Assembly: GCA_021818715.1 (NCBI GenBank)
Contig: JAKATN010000013.1
Coordinates: 1 to 33,084, forward strand
DNA: 33,084 bases
Direction: 5' to 3'
From: Thermoplasmata archaeon
GTDB taxonomy: Archaea > Thermoplasmatota > Thermoplasmata > Thermoplasmatales > Thermoplasmataceae
Positions 16,159-23,544 of this stretch are shown here, piece by piece (within the stretch, counting starts at the first letter, position 1; every line of letters starts with the position of its first letter). Made by a program: the position numbers and the translations under genes. The notes beneath the pieces are model-generated. The model saw only the letters and a list, made by a program, of their open reading frames with translations. It was not told where the DNA came from and did no database searches.

Positions 16159-17991
16159 TTACTCCGGTCTCTGCGAGGATATAACCGGAATGGACTCTTC
16201 AAGGTTCAGCCCAATTTCGCTCTCTGTGAGTTTTCTGCCTATGCTATTCTCATAGAAAGAGATGATCCTCTTCTTGTCTTCCATGCTGTACTCCCTGAAG
16301 TACTTCTCCTTCTTGAGTATCTTTCCTGTCTTCTCCTCGTAGAACTTCGCAGGAATTGAGTACTTCCTCTGGGTTGCATCTCTGTAAAGTTCCGGGATGA
16401 CATTGAAGGCGCAGAAAGGCACCACTCTACCATCAGGCATTGCATAGTGGATATCACATCTCTCGACCCGGTCAACATCGTACGTGTATGGGTCCATGAA
16501 ATGCATGAATCCTATGAACATACTCTTGTAATGGAAAGCCTTCAGACCATGGTAATCCCCTTCCGTGAAGGCGTTGTAGACCATGTCCTTCAACTTGAAG
16601 TCTTTCGGGGCCTTCTCATAGTCAACGAACTTCCTCAGACTCAACAGCAGTTTGGATGTGGACTCTACCTTCTTCAACCTCTTGAACGAAGAGGTCTTGA
16701 TCTCATCCCCAAGCTCTCCAATGTACTCGAACATGCCGCGGACGTCGATGAATCTCGTGATTGGAATGATCTTTTCATCGTCCTTGAAGATATAGGTTCC
16801 CATACCGCAGGCAAAATGAATAGACAGCTTGTAGGTGTCCTTTCCCTTCAGGGCTTCCACGAAGTTAGAGACCTTGGTTGTTGATGGAACCGTAAAGAAG
16901 TCCTCTCTGCCGATCATTCCATCGGTCTGCTGCTCAATCTTCTTAATGCAGCCGGGGATAGTCACTCTTTGCTTTTCCCTCATCCTGTCAGGCATTCTCC
17001 CGACCAGGCTTACTGGCTGGAAGTTTACAGCCCTTACGGCATCAATGTTCGAAAGCCCGAACTTGATTATATCCCCCAGATAATGGTCGTTCACGCCACC
17101 AATGACTGTCGGTACAAGCACCACGCCGAGAGGGGCCTTTTTATAATTCTCAAGCGCAGCTGGAATTTCCCAGAAATTCTTTGGATTGGATCTAGGGGTT
17201 GGCCCGTCAAAGCTTGTGTAAATCACATTTGAACCTGCAGCTCTTACCTGTTTGGGGAAATCCGGATCGAATGCTGCCCTTATGCTGTTGGTGTTCAGCT
17301 GGATGTGCTCATATCCCTCCTCCCTGGCTATCTTTATTATGTCAATTATGTCGTCCCTGATTGTTGGCTCTCCCCCAGTAATCTGAACTGCGTTTGCCCC
17401 TACAGGTTTCTCGTTTCTCATTCTCCGGAGCATCATTCTGACCTGGTCCTGGGATGGCTCGTAGATGGGTTCATTTTCCTTGGCATAGAAGAAGCAGTAC
17501 CAGCATGACAGGTCACACCTGTTGGTGACGACGACGTTCCCGAGTCCAGTGTGCGACTTGTGTTTGACACAGAGACCACAGTGGGTTGGGCACACGATCT
17601 TTTCTTCAAGAAGCGCCACATTGGGGTTGAGGATCCTTACACCCCTGTCCTGCCACTGCTTTGCTTCCATGTACATGTCGTAATCTTCCCAGTATTTCTC
17701 CTTGGTGATCCCGTGTTCGGGGCACTCCTTGATGAGCTTTACTTCGCCTGCATTCTCATAGACGATTGCCGCTATTCTCATCTGATCCCATTTTTCCTCA
17801 TCGGCGCAAAGCGGACACAGACTCTCTGTAACCCTAAGAACCAGCATGTCATCATTGATCAGGTGACCAAGGGTCTTGACAAACTCATCTACGGTCTTGA
17901 AAGGAGCGTTTTTGCTGATTTCAAAGTCCGTCGCAAATCTAATTTCCGGGAATCTGTTTATTTCTTCTGCAACTATCATTTTTGGAATCAC
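16159..17991 (-). CDS. tes: Radical SAM protein of the tetraether lipid synthase (Tes) type
   Basis: A 610-residue radical SAM enzyme. TNRCDLSCWYCFFYA holds the CxxxCxxC cluster motif (Cys159, 163, 166), with QITGGEPTIRDD after it. Extra Cys groups, CPLC (59-62) with ECPEHG (90), and CPTHCGLC (134-141), give additional metal sites, and more Cys follow in the C-terminal part. This layout matches the archaeal MJ0619 / MA_1486 group, shown in other archaea to join two archaeol chains into glycerol dibiphytanyl tetraethers. Tetraethers dominate Thermoplasmatales membranes, which supports the call. The start is GTG at 17991 (ATG 17979 is the alternative); ACTTATAGC on the minus strand about 25 bp upstream favours the GTG as leaderless. 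Assignment of the exact reaction is from the family, not this sequence. Confidence 0.85.
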   Translation of the reverse strand: MIPKMIVAEEINRFPEIRFATDFEISKNAPFKTVDEFVKTLGHLINDDMLVLRVTESLCPLCADEEKWDQMRIAAIVYENAGEVKLIKECPEHGITKEKYWEDYDMYMEAKQWQDRGVRILNPNVALLEEKIVCPTHCGLCVKHKSHTGLGNVVVTNRCDLSCWYCFFYAKENEPIYEPSQDQVRMMLRRMRNEKPVGANAVQITGGEPTIRDDIIDIIKIAREEGYEHIQLNTNSIRAAFDPDFPKQVRAAGSNVIYTSFDGPTPRSNPKNFWEIPAALENYKKAPLGVVLVPTVIGGVNDHYLGDIIKFGLSNIDAVRAVNFQPVSLVGRMPDRMREKQRVTIPGCIKKIEQQTDGMIGREDFFTVPSTTKVSNFVEALKGKDTYKLSIHFACGMGTYIFKDDEKIIPITRFIDVRGMFEYIGELGDEIKTSSFKRLKKVESTSKLLLSLRKFVDYEKAPKDFKLKDMVYNAFTEGDYHGLKAFHYKSMFIGFMHFMDPYTYDVDRVERCDIHYAMPDGRVVPFCAFNVIPELYRDATQRKYSIPAKFYEEKTGKILKKEKYFREYSMEDKKRIISFYENSIGRKLTESEIGLNLEESIPVISSQRPE

Positions 17992-18010
17992 CAGTTATTA
18001 AAGTCAAAAA

Positions 18011-18019
18011 GCTATAAGT
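18011..18019 (-). promoter_or_regulatory. TATA box of the Tes-type gene
   Basis: ACTTATAGC on the minus strand, centred about 25 bp before the GTG start at 17991. Confidence 0.5.
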
Positions 18020-18716
18020 ATTAAAACTATTTTGTAGTCAGGTTTACTAATTTTTTTATATGTGAAGCTGGAGTTACGAATTGCTGCAGCGCTCAGTTAG
18101 TTTAGTTATTTGGCCCCTCTTCAAACACATATTCCCTATATTATTTATTCATCAAATCAAGGAGTTATATTTTCAGGTTAGCCTGTCCTGACTTCAATCT
18201 CCCTCGTTACACCTGGTAATTTTTATGCAACCCGATAGTTCTTTCTATTCTTACCAACCCAAACCGTAAATATGCGAGCCAGCGTGAAGATCGAATTGCA
18301 GTAATAGAGCGGTGCCTTTCCATATATGTAAATTCGGGAAGAGAGTTTATGCGAACCACATATGTGGATTTGGAAATTGTACTCCCTGCAATTTTGAAGC
18401 ACTACCTGGACATGGGGAGAAATCATAACTTGGGATGGATCACACTTCCCGTTTATGTCTGTGCGGAAGGCTGCTGATGAAATAGTCTCTGAGAGTTTGC
18501 TAAAGGCAAAAGTTACCTGGATGAGCGAGAACTAATGCTTCCTCCTCAAAATTCGGATGCTTCTTCCAGTATTCACAGGCAGACACCTTTAGACCTGCCC
18601 GCAGATATTCATTCGATCTCAACGCCTGACGGAAGTAACCGCAGGAAACCTAGAAGAAGACCGCTTGAATTCAGATTGCCTCATTTCGCTCTCGACGATG
18701 GAAATTTTTTAAAACC
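18020..18716. other. Long gap without a convincing gene between the divergent tes and mscS genes
   Basis: About 700 bases. Frames of 67 (minus, 18426-18223) and 73 codons (plus, 18535-18756) exist, but neither looks like a protein: the second is Pro/Ser/Arg-rich, covers the mscS promoter and overlaps the mscS start. A 12-bp palindrome CCACATATGTGG lies at 18356-18367, and a 26-codon frame beginning MSVRKAADEIVSESLL lies near 18455-18535. No tRNA, SRP RNA or RNase P pattern is seen. It may be a former gene or an unannotated RNA. Confidence 0.4.
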
Positions 18717-18725
18717 TTTTATAAA
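18717..18725 (+). promoter_or_regulatory. TATA box of mscS
   Basis: TTTTATAAA centred about 25 bp before the ATG at 18746, following a second A/T run. No Shine-Dalgarno lies between them. Confidence 0.6.
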
Positions 18726-18745
18726 GAAAAAGTTAATGATGATCT

Positions 18746-19648
18746 ATGGACGGTGACCGCTATAGGGGATTAATTTTTTCAATAGCGCTCATCATTGTAG
18801 CCCTTGCTTTTGTCTTCATCGGCCTTTACGTGATGAATATTTACCTTGATATAGTGCCAGGGAACTTTGAACGTTTCATCTATGCTGGTGTGATTGCACT
18901 CTTCATTTTTGTGATCATCAGGATCATTGTGAAAGGTCTCGAAAGTTACTTTTCAAAATATGTTTCTCCAGCCAGATTCCGACCACTGATATTCATCATT
19001 TCTTTGCTAGGATATTTCATAATGTCGCTGGCTGTATTTGCATCGCTTGGGATCGATGTTTCCTCTATAATTCTGGGAAGCACCTTCCTGTCGCTCATCC
19101 TGGGACTGGCATCGCAGAATGTCCTCAGCAATATTTTCGGCGGCCTTATGGTAGTATTCGCGAAACCATTTGTCGAAGGGGACGAGATCGCCATAAACAC
19201 GTGGCAGTTCGGAATGATGCTTTCAAGTTATCCTCCAAAGTACTTTTCAAGGGATGAGATAAGGCCGTCATACAGCGGAATGGTGACCAGGATAGATCTC
19301 CTCTATACCACCATAAGGGATCGTTCCGGAAAGAAAATCAAGATACCAAATTCTATCATTGTTCAGGGAGCCATAGAAAAAATGAACCAGATTTATACTG
19401 TCAGGGTAAGGTATGAGATCCCAAAGGATATAGTATTTCAGACACTGGAACCTGCCCTGGTGGAGGAGATATCAAACATTGATGGGGCAAGCGGTATGCC
19501 GAAAATTCTGATTGACGAGACAACTCTGAACACCTATGTGATAACCGTGGATGCAGAATTTAAAACCTCTTCACCGGACGAGAAAAAGAGCGAAGTTCTG
19601 AAAAGATTGATGGGGAGAATAGAGCCTCTTAAAAAAAGGGCGAATTGA
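18746..19648 (+). CDS. mscS: Small-conductance mechanosensitive channel (MscS family)
   Basis: A 300-residue channel that would open under membrane tension and release solutes after osmotic downshock. Helices lie at about 9-30, 44-63 and 79-101. The pore helix region is GSTFLSLILGLASQNVLSNIFGG (111-133), with the Gly/Ala pattern of the family, followed by VVFAKPFVEGDEI. The beta domain resumes at YSGMVTRIDLLYTTIRDRSG and ends in KIPNSIIVQG, the conserved P-N-S/T motif. Between them, residues about 151-177 (NTWQFGMMLSSYPPKYFSRD and a few more) form an insertion not present in E. coli MscS. The C-terminal alpha/beta domain runs to about 295. It is preceded by a good TATA box and followed by a one-base overlap (TGATG) with a 37-codon frame of doubtful reality. 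Confidence 0.9.
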   Translation: MDGDRYRGLIFSIALIIVALAFVFIGLYVMNIYLDIVPGNFERFIYAGVIALFIFVIIRIIVKGLESYFSKYVSPARFRPLIFIISLLGYFIMSLAVFASLGIDVSSIILGSTFLSLILGLASQNVLSNIFGGLMVVFAKPFVEGDEIAINTWQFGMMLSSYPPKYFSRDEIRPSYSGMVTRIDLLYTTIRDRSGKKIKIPNSIIVQGAIEKMNQIYTVRVRYEIPKDIVFQTLEPALVEEISNIDGASGMPKILIDETTLNTYVITVDAEFKTSSPDEKKSEVLKRLMGRIEPLKKRAN

Positions 19649-20169
19649 TGGATCAGAAAATTGCGGAGGGCGTTTCTTCCTTGAATTTGGGATCAGATCC
19701 AATTGCTATCATGAACCGGTGGCCACGCCATAGTACAACTCTGCCTGTACTCGCCAGCTAATCCGACTACTCTGATCATTGTTCCCATGGAAAAACCACT
19801 TCTCTGCCCATTCTATACCGTCCAGTTTTGCATTCTAAAGTGATGCATGCGTTCGTGGATCGCGGAAATTTGTTTTGGCAAGAAGTTAAAATAGCATCGA
19901 ACAACAATGAGCGTGATTTCACTTGCCGCAGACAGGTATTGAAATTGAGATCTTGCTATGGCGTATGCCTGCCACCGTAACTTTCTGCGGTCTAGCCAAG
20001 ATATACATTGCTGTGATGTGCCCAAGGCATTTAGATGGAGTGGACCCACCCGAAAGTCGGGATGTGATCCATTTGAATATGCGGGAAGATTACCAATATA
20101 TATCTGATAATCCATTGTGCAAACAGTGTGTTGTCGTTAGATATGGGCCGGGCACAGGGGGCAATCTAG
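19649..20169. other. Gap after mscS with only doubtful short frames
   Basis: About 520 bases. A 37-codon frame (ATG 19648 to TAA 19761, beginning MDQKIAEGVSSLNLGSDPIA) overlaps the mscS stop as TGATG, so it could be translated by coupling, but no family is recognised. Longer frames on both strands (100 codons minus at 20115-19813, 89 codons plus at 19923-20192) are not protein-like. A strong A/T element CCAATATATATCTG (20093-20106) could be a TATA box for the gene at 20170. Confidence 0.4.
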
Positions 20170-20709
20170 GTGGAGAAGATAGGCTTTACTGAGATGCTTT
20201 ACAGCGTTGTGATTGGTATTTCATTTCTCAGGATTAGCCTTGAAATGTCTGCCATATCGGTGCTAATGTTCTCCTTTGCCTTCGCTGTGATTGTCGATGA
20301 CTGGATCCAGTATCATTACTTCATTCATATCGCACAAGGCGAGAAAGAAGGGGGGACCAAAAAACGCTTGCTTCTTATGATTATCGATGTGCTGTTCCTT
20401 GCTATATGGTACCTTATCATAATATTGCCTGGAAATCTCTTTCAATATTACCTTTTTCTCTTCTTTGCGCTCTTTCTGCTTGGCGCGATCTGGACATTGA
20501 TTGCTGTTGGCAGGGTTGGCGGGATTATAGGGTTTGTGAAAAATACTGATATCTCCCTTGCGGTATACTTCTTTGCTGTATTCGCTGGATACTTTTTATA
20601 CGGCAATGCCCCGGAAAGGTTTATCATAATGCTTGCATCAATCATTTTCTGGGCCCTAACCAGAATTTCAACCTGGTCCGAAATCGTGGGAAGTGAATTC
20701 AGCCTTTGA
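20170..20709 (+). CDS. Multi-pass membrane protein, unknown function
   Basis: A 179-residue, strongly hydrophobic protein with about six membrane helices: about 10-25, 27-44, 66-85, 88-110, 124-142 and 147-165. A short charged loop HIAQGEKEGGTKKR (53-66) lies between helices 2 and 3. Acidic and aromatic residues (DDWIQYHYF, 43-51) fall at the end of helix 2. No family is recognised. Start: GTG 20170 directly follows an in-frame stop; an ATG at 20194 gives a protein eight residues shorter and is equally possible. Its possible TATA (20093-20106) lies well upstream, so a leader of about 50 bases is implied. Several palindromes follow the stop. Confidence 0.6.
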   Translation: MEKIGFTEMLYSVVIGISFLRISLEMSAISVLMFSFAFAVIVDDWIQYHYFIHIAQGEKEGGTKKRLLLMIIDVLFLAIWYLIIILPGNLFQYYLFLFFALFLLGAIWTLIAVGRVGGIIGFVKNTDISLAVYFFAVFAGYFLYGNAPERFIIMLASIIFWALTRISTWSEIVGSEFSL

Positions 20710-20749
20710 GTCAGCAAATGTCATTCATAGTGTTGACTTTGGATATTCC

Positions 20750-20829
20750 CATGCAATTGCATGTGTCAATTTTCCATCACGTTCATGGAACAGCCCGGGC
20801 TATGATTTATTCCTCCATGCACGGAATAA
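20750..20829. repeat. Cluster of three inverted repeats
   Basis: CATGCAATTGCATG (20750-20763) is a perfect 14-bp palindrome. AGCCCGGGCT (20792-20801) is a perfect 10-bp palindrome. TTATTCC (20807-20813) and GGAATAA (20823-20829) form a stem with a nine-base loop. They lie between two plus-strand membrane-protein genes and may be terminators or protein-binding sites. Confidence 0.45.
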
Positions 20830-20950
20830 TTAGACCGATCGAACACTAACTCCCTTTTCTGTTGAGTGTCTTTATGGTATGAACCTTATGGCATTGACCG
20901 TCCCCATGGAGTTTCCACAAAAACGAAATAATGCCGGAAGTTACGACAGA

Positions 20951-20958
20951 TTTATATA
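20951..20958 (+). promoter_or_regulatory. TATA box of the four-helix membrane protein
   Basis: TTTATATA, about 33 bp before the ATG at 20987; the transcript would start around 20980. Confidence 0.6.
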
Positions 20959-20986
20959 GTGCCAGTATTATTTACTCACGAACGCT

Positions 20987-21559
20987 ATGGAGAACAAAAT
21001 TTTAGTTCTGATACTGAGCATAGTTGCGATAGCACTTTTAGGGGCTACATTTGCGGTTCCTATGACCGAGATGACCATGACATTTTCTGGCCATTCAACG
21101 CAGGCCACCGCAACATATTTTGGCACGACTTCCAATGGTACCTACATCTCATGGAGCAATGTCTCTAACGAATTTTCGTCTTCCACCGGAACAGTACATT
21201 CAGATATAATGAACGGCCTTACCATGATAACCGCTTCACTTGTGACTATGATTCTTGGCATTATCTTCGCCCTTCTTGGAATTGTGTTCGCTTTTATTGA
21301 TAAGGGTGGCAGGACTGTCAAACTTCTCATGCCTTTGCTCAGCGTGATATTTGTCGGAACAACTATAGGGCTATTTATCGCAGGCACATCCTCAGTCGCC
21401 TCTGGTTATACTACGCTTATACAGTCATTTTCCCCGTCCGCTAGTGTGACCACTGGGCTAATCTACGGAGCATACATAGCAATTGTAGGCCTGGTTGTTG
21501 AAGTCATTGTGCTGATATTCTCTGCAATGGGAAGCCACAAAAAAGCAGCAGCTTCGTAA
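20987..21559 (+). CDS. Four-helix membrane protein with an outer loop, unknown function
   Basis: A 190-residue protein with helices at about 4-24, 78-104, 110-131 and 155-182. A 50-residue polar loop between helices 1 and 2 (about 28-75) is rich in Ser, Thr, Asn and Gly with N-x-S/T sites (NGTY, NVSN), so it probably faces outside and may be glycosylated. The layout (four helices, large first loop, short basic C-tail GSHKKAAAS) recalls claudin/PMP22-like proteins in shape only; no sequence motif supports that. It has its own TATA box and a strong terminator-like structure after the stop, so it is a single-gene unit. Confidence 0.7.
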   Translation: MENKILVLILSIVAIALLGATFAVPMTEMTMTFSGHSTQATATYFGTTSNGTYISWSNVSNEFSSSTGTVHSDIMNGLTMITASLVTMILGIIFALLGIVFAFIDKGGRTVKLLMPLLSVIFVGTTIGLFIAGTSSVASGYTTLIQSFSPSASVTTGLIYGAYIAIVGLVVEVIVLIFSAMGSHKKAAAS

Positions 21560-21569
21560 AGTTTTAAGC

Positions 21570-21619
21570 AATGAGTTACTTTTTTGTAACTCATTTGGGA
21601 ATGTCACCATTGACATTCC
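21570..21619. terminator. Two tandem perfect hairpins, probable bidirectional terminator
   Basis: AATGAGTTAC (21570-21579) and GTAACTCATT (21586-21595) form a 10-bp stem around six T. Immediately after, GGAATGTCA (21598-21606) and TGACATTCC (21611-21619) form a 9-bp stem around CCAT. They lie between a plus-strand gene and a minus-strand tRNA that point towards each other, so ending both transcripts is the likely role. Confidence 0.6.
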
Positions 21620-21668
21620 TTAGATTATTTTTAGAATTTTGAATAGTAAATTTGGATTTTTCCACTAA

Positions 21669-21741
21669 TGCGGGTGCCGGGATTTGAACCCGAGGCACGA
21701 GCTTGGCAAGCTCGCGTGTTACCAGGCTACACCACACCCGC
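21669..21741 (-). tRNA. tRNA-Gly (anticodon GCC)
   Basis: On the minus strand, GCGGGTG (21741-21735) pairs with CACCCGC (21676-21670), and 21669 gives discriminator A73. The anticodon stem CGAGC/GCTCG closes the loop TTGCCAA, so the anticodon is GCC and reads GGC/GGU. The T arm is CGGG-TTCAAAT-CCCG. The D loop contains the expected GG. No intron and no encoded CCA. Confidence 0.95.
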
Positions 21742-21763
21742 GTGAAAGCGGTATTTTCTTGCT

Positions 21764-21773
21764 GATATTTATC
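21764..21773 (-). promoter_or_regulatory. TATA box of tRNA-Gly
   Basis: GATAAATATC on the minus strand, centred about 28 bp before the tRNA 5' end. Confidence 0.55.
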
Positions 21774-21847
21774 ACTTTTGACGAAAATCAAATTTATTGA
21801 TTATCGTGGAAGCCTGTGCCAGAGGTTACCTGAAATCTCCGACATGG

Positions 21848-22711
21848 TTAGAACTCTGTGAACCCTGATGACATGAATTTGTTCGTATAGGACGCATGCT
21901 CTGTCCCGCTCACTGCAATTACTCCAGTTGGGGACTCCCCAAAATAGGAGATTTCCTCCTGGAGTATTTTTTTTAGGGGGGCTTCCCCAATCCTGCTGTA
22001 TATTCTGAATGAAAGTGTTCTCTTTATTATTTCTTCCCCCAGCCCGGTCACTGCTACTGCACCCTTATCTCCTGCGTACAGGCCACTTCCTGGAATTGGA
22101 GAATCCCCAACTCTTCCCCGGATCATTGGGGACGCGCCACCAGTGGATATGGCTGCGGCAAATTTACCATCTATCCTGCAGACAGCACCAACCGTATCCG
22201 TCGTACCTATTTTTTCCAGAAGATTGGAATATTTCCTGTATTCTACGATCCTTTGAGGGATATCCACGCTATCAGAGGCCAGAAGTTCCTTTGTTTTCTT
22301 CCATATTTCTTCTGTTTTCTCTGTTCCGGGATCATAGTCAGCATATCCCATCGCTCTTGCGAATCTTATTGCACCATCCCCAGCAAGGATCACATGCGGT
22401 GAGTGCAGCATTACATCCCTTGCAACCAGTACGGGATTTCTTACTCGCTCAATGTTCATAACTGCACCGAAGTTCCAAGGTTCTATGACTGCAGCATCCA
22501 TCTGTATAGACCCATCAAGTCTCCTCACCGAACCAGTTCCAGCGTTGAATTCGGGATCGTCCTCCATCTGCCTTACGGACTCTATCGCGACTTCAAGGGG
22601 AGTTGCGAATTTCAGGGACCTACTGCTGTATTCAGTAACTCTCTTGGTGTGTTCCTCAACATTTATGTACAGGCCGCCCGCGCCTCCATGGAGAAGAATG
22701 ACGTTTTTCAT
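21848..22711 (-). CDS. Isoaspartyl peptidase / L-asparaginase (Ntn hydrolase, plant-type)
   Basis: A 287-residue Ntn-hydrolase precursor that cuts isoaspartyl dipeptides or L-asparagine. ILLHGGAGG (5-13) opens the alpha chain, and FNAGTGSVRRLDGSIQMDAAVI (55-76) is a family motif. KIGTTDTVGAVCRIDGKFAA contains the nucleophile Thr173, exposed when the chain cuts itself before it. ISTGGASPMIRGRVGDSPIPGSGLYA is the second conserved block. GGAG six bases before the ATG is a fair ribosome binding site, and an AT-rich stretch (22733-22746) can serve as promoter. It is slightly shorter than the E. coli enzyme (about 320 residues), as is usual in archaea. It would help remove damaged protein or recycle asparagine. 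Confidence 0.92.
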   Translation of the reverse strand: MKNVILLHGGAGGLYINVEEHTKRVTEYSSRSLKFATPLEVAIESVRQMEDDPEFNAGTGSVRRLDGSIQMDAAVIEPWNFGAVMNIERVRNPVLVARDVMLHSPHVILAGDGAIRFARAMGYADYDPGTEKTEEIWKKTKELLASDSVDIPQRIVEYRKYSNLLEKIGTTDTVGAVCRIDGKFAAAISTGGASPMIRGRVGDSPIPGSGLYAGDKGAVAVTGLGEEIIKRTLSFRIYSRIGEAPLKKILQEEISYFGESPTGVIAVSGTEHASYTNKFMSSGFTEF

Positions 22712-22967
22712 TGCTCCTGGTAACTTCGCAGTTAATTAAATTATTCCGCAGGTCTTTTTAAAAGGTCTTACACACTTCATGATTCAAAATTAGAAAACGA
22801 AAACATTATAGTTCTTTGGTTAGCGAGATGGCCTAAAGATATGGATAGTGCGACACTTTTGTTGTTCCATGCTTTCATTCCATATGGGCTTTTGCATTTA
22901 AAGTCGATATCACACCTAAAAGACAAGAAAAAGATGTTTTATGTGCAAAGCCTTCCGCATGTAACTG

Positions 22968-22975
22968 TATAAATA
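22968..22975 (+). promoter_or_regulatory. TATA box of PadR regulator 1
   Basis: TATAAATA, about 33 bp before the ATG at 23005. The transcript should start near 22998, which excludes the TTG at 22987 as a start. Confidence 0.6.
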
Positions 22976-23004
22976 CCATAAAGACATTGGAAAAACATTG
23001 GCAG

Positions 23005-23460
23005 ATGAATGTCCTGAGGTTTCAATATGGAGGAAAACGTGGATATTTGCGGCCCATGATTATAGAAGCTCTTCAGGAAAAGCCAAGAAAGGCATGCGAA
23101 CTAATTAAGGAACTCGAAAAGTCGACTCTTGGACTGTGGAAGCCGTCCCCCGGTTCTCTCTATCCTGCACTTTCGTCGATGGAAAGAGAAGGCATAATTA
23201 TCAGGCGGATTGACGGCAAATTCGAGGTGAGCGAGGACTACCTCGAATCCCGCGTGGATCATGGAGAAGGAACCCAGGATTTAAGAAATAAGGGCATCGC
23301 TGATTTACTGAACGATGTTTTCGCTAACCTCCTTTCATTAAAAAGATCCATCGAAACCGAAGAATCAATCGACGGCAAGGCCCTTAACAAGATGAAGAGC
23401 TTAGCCCTGGCAGTCGATGAAATCATACGCGAGAGCAACGAAAGGATAAAACACCAGTGA
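23005..23460 (+). CDS. PadR-family transcriptional regulator 1
   Basis: A 151-residue regulator with a winged helix at residues about 15-80. RGYLRPMIIEALQEKPRKACELIKEL is helices 1-2, and LWKPSPGSLYPALSSMEREGIIIRR is the PadR recognition helix and wing. A basic N-terminal YGGKRGYLRP is shared almost word for word with the second PadR gene at 24425 (FGGKRGWLRP), so the two are paralogues. The C-terminal half is helical and would form the dimer. ATG 23005 is chosen over the in-frame TTG 22987 because the TATA box lies too close to the TTG. PadR proteins usually repress transport or stress genes next to them; here a membrane protein follows. Confidence 0.85.
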   Translation: MNVLRFQYGGKRGYLRPMIIEALQEKPRKACELIKELEKSTLGLWKPSPGSLYPALSSMEREGIIIRRIDGKFEVSEDYLESRVDHGEGTQDLRNKGIADLLNDVFANLLSLKRSIETEESIDGKALNKMKSLALAVDEIIRESNERIKHQ

Positions 23461-23544
23461 TCAGCGCACCGTGGTAATTTCAAGAAATTAGAATAGTTTG
23501 TCCAAAATTACTTAATAAAAACAGGAATACAGTTGCGATTATGA

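Noticed and set aside
16447-16884. 145-codon plus-strand frame inside the Tes-type gene
   Set aside because: Antisense to the radical SAM protein; no start context.
18535-18756. 73-codon plus-strand frame before mscS
   Set aside because: It contains the mscS TATA box and overlaps the mscS start; Pro/Ser/Arg-rich and not protein-like.
19813-20115. 100-codon minus-strand frame after mscS
   Set aside because: No ribosome binding site, TATA or family motif; overlaps equally poor plus-strand frames.
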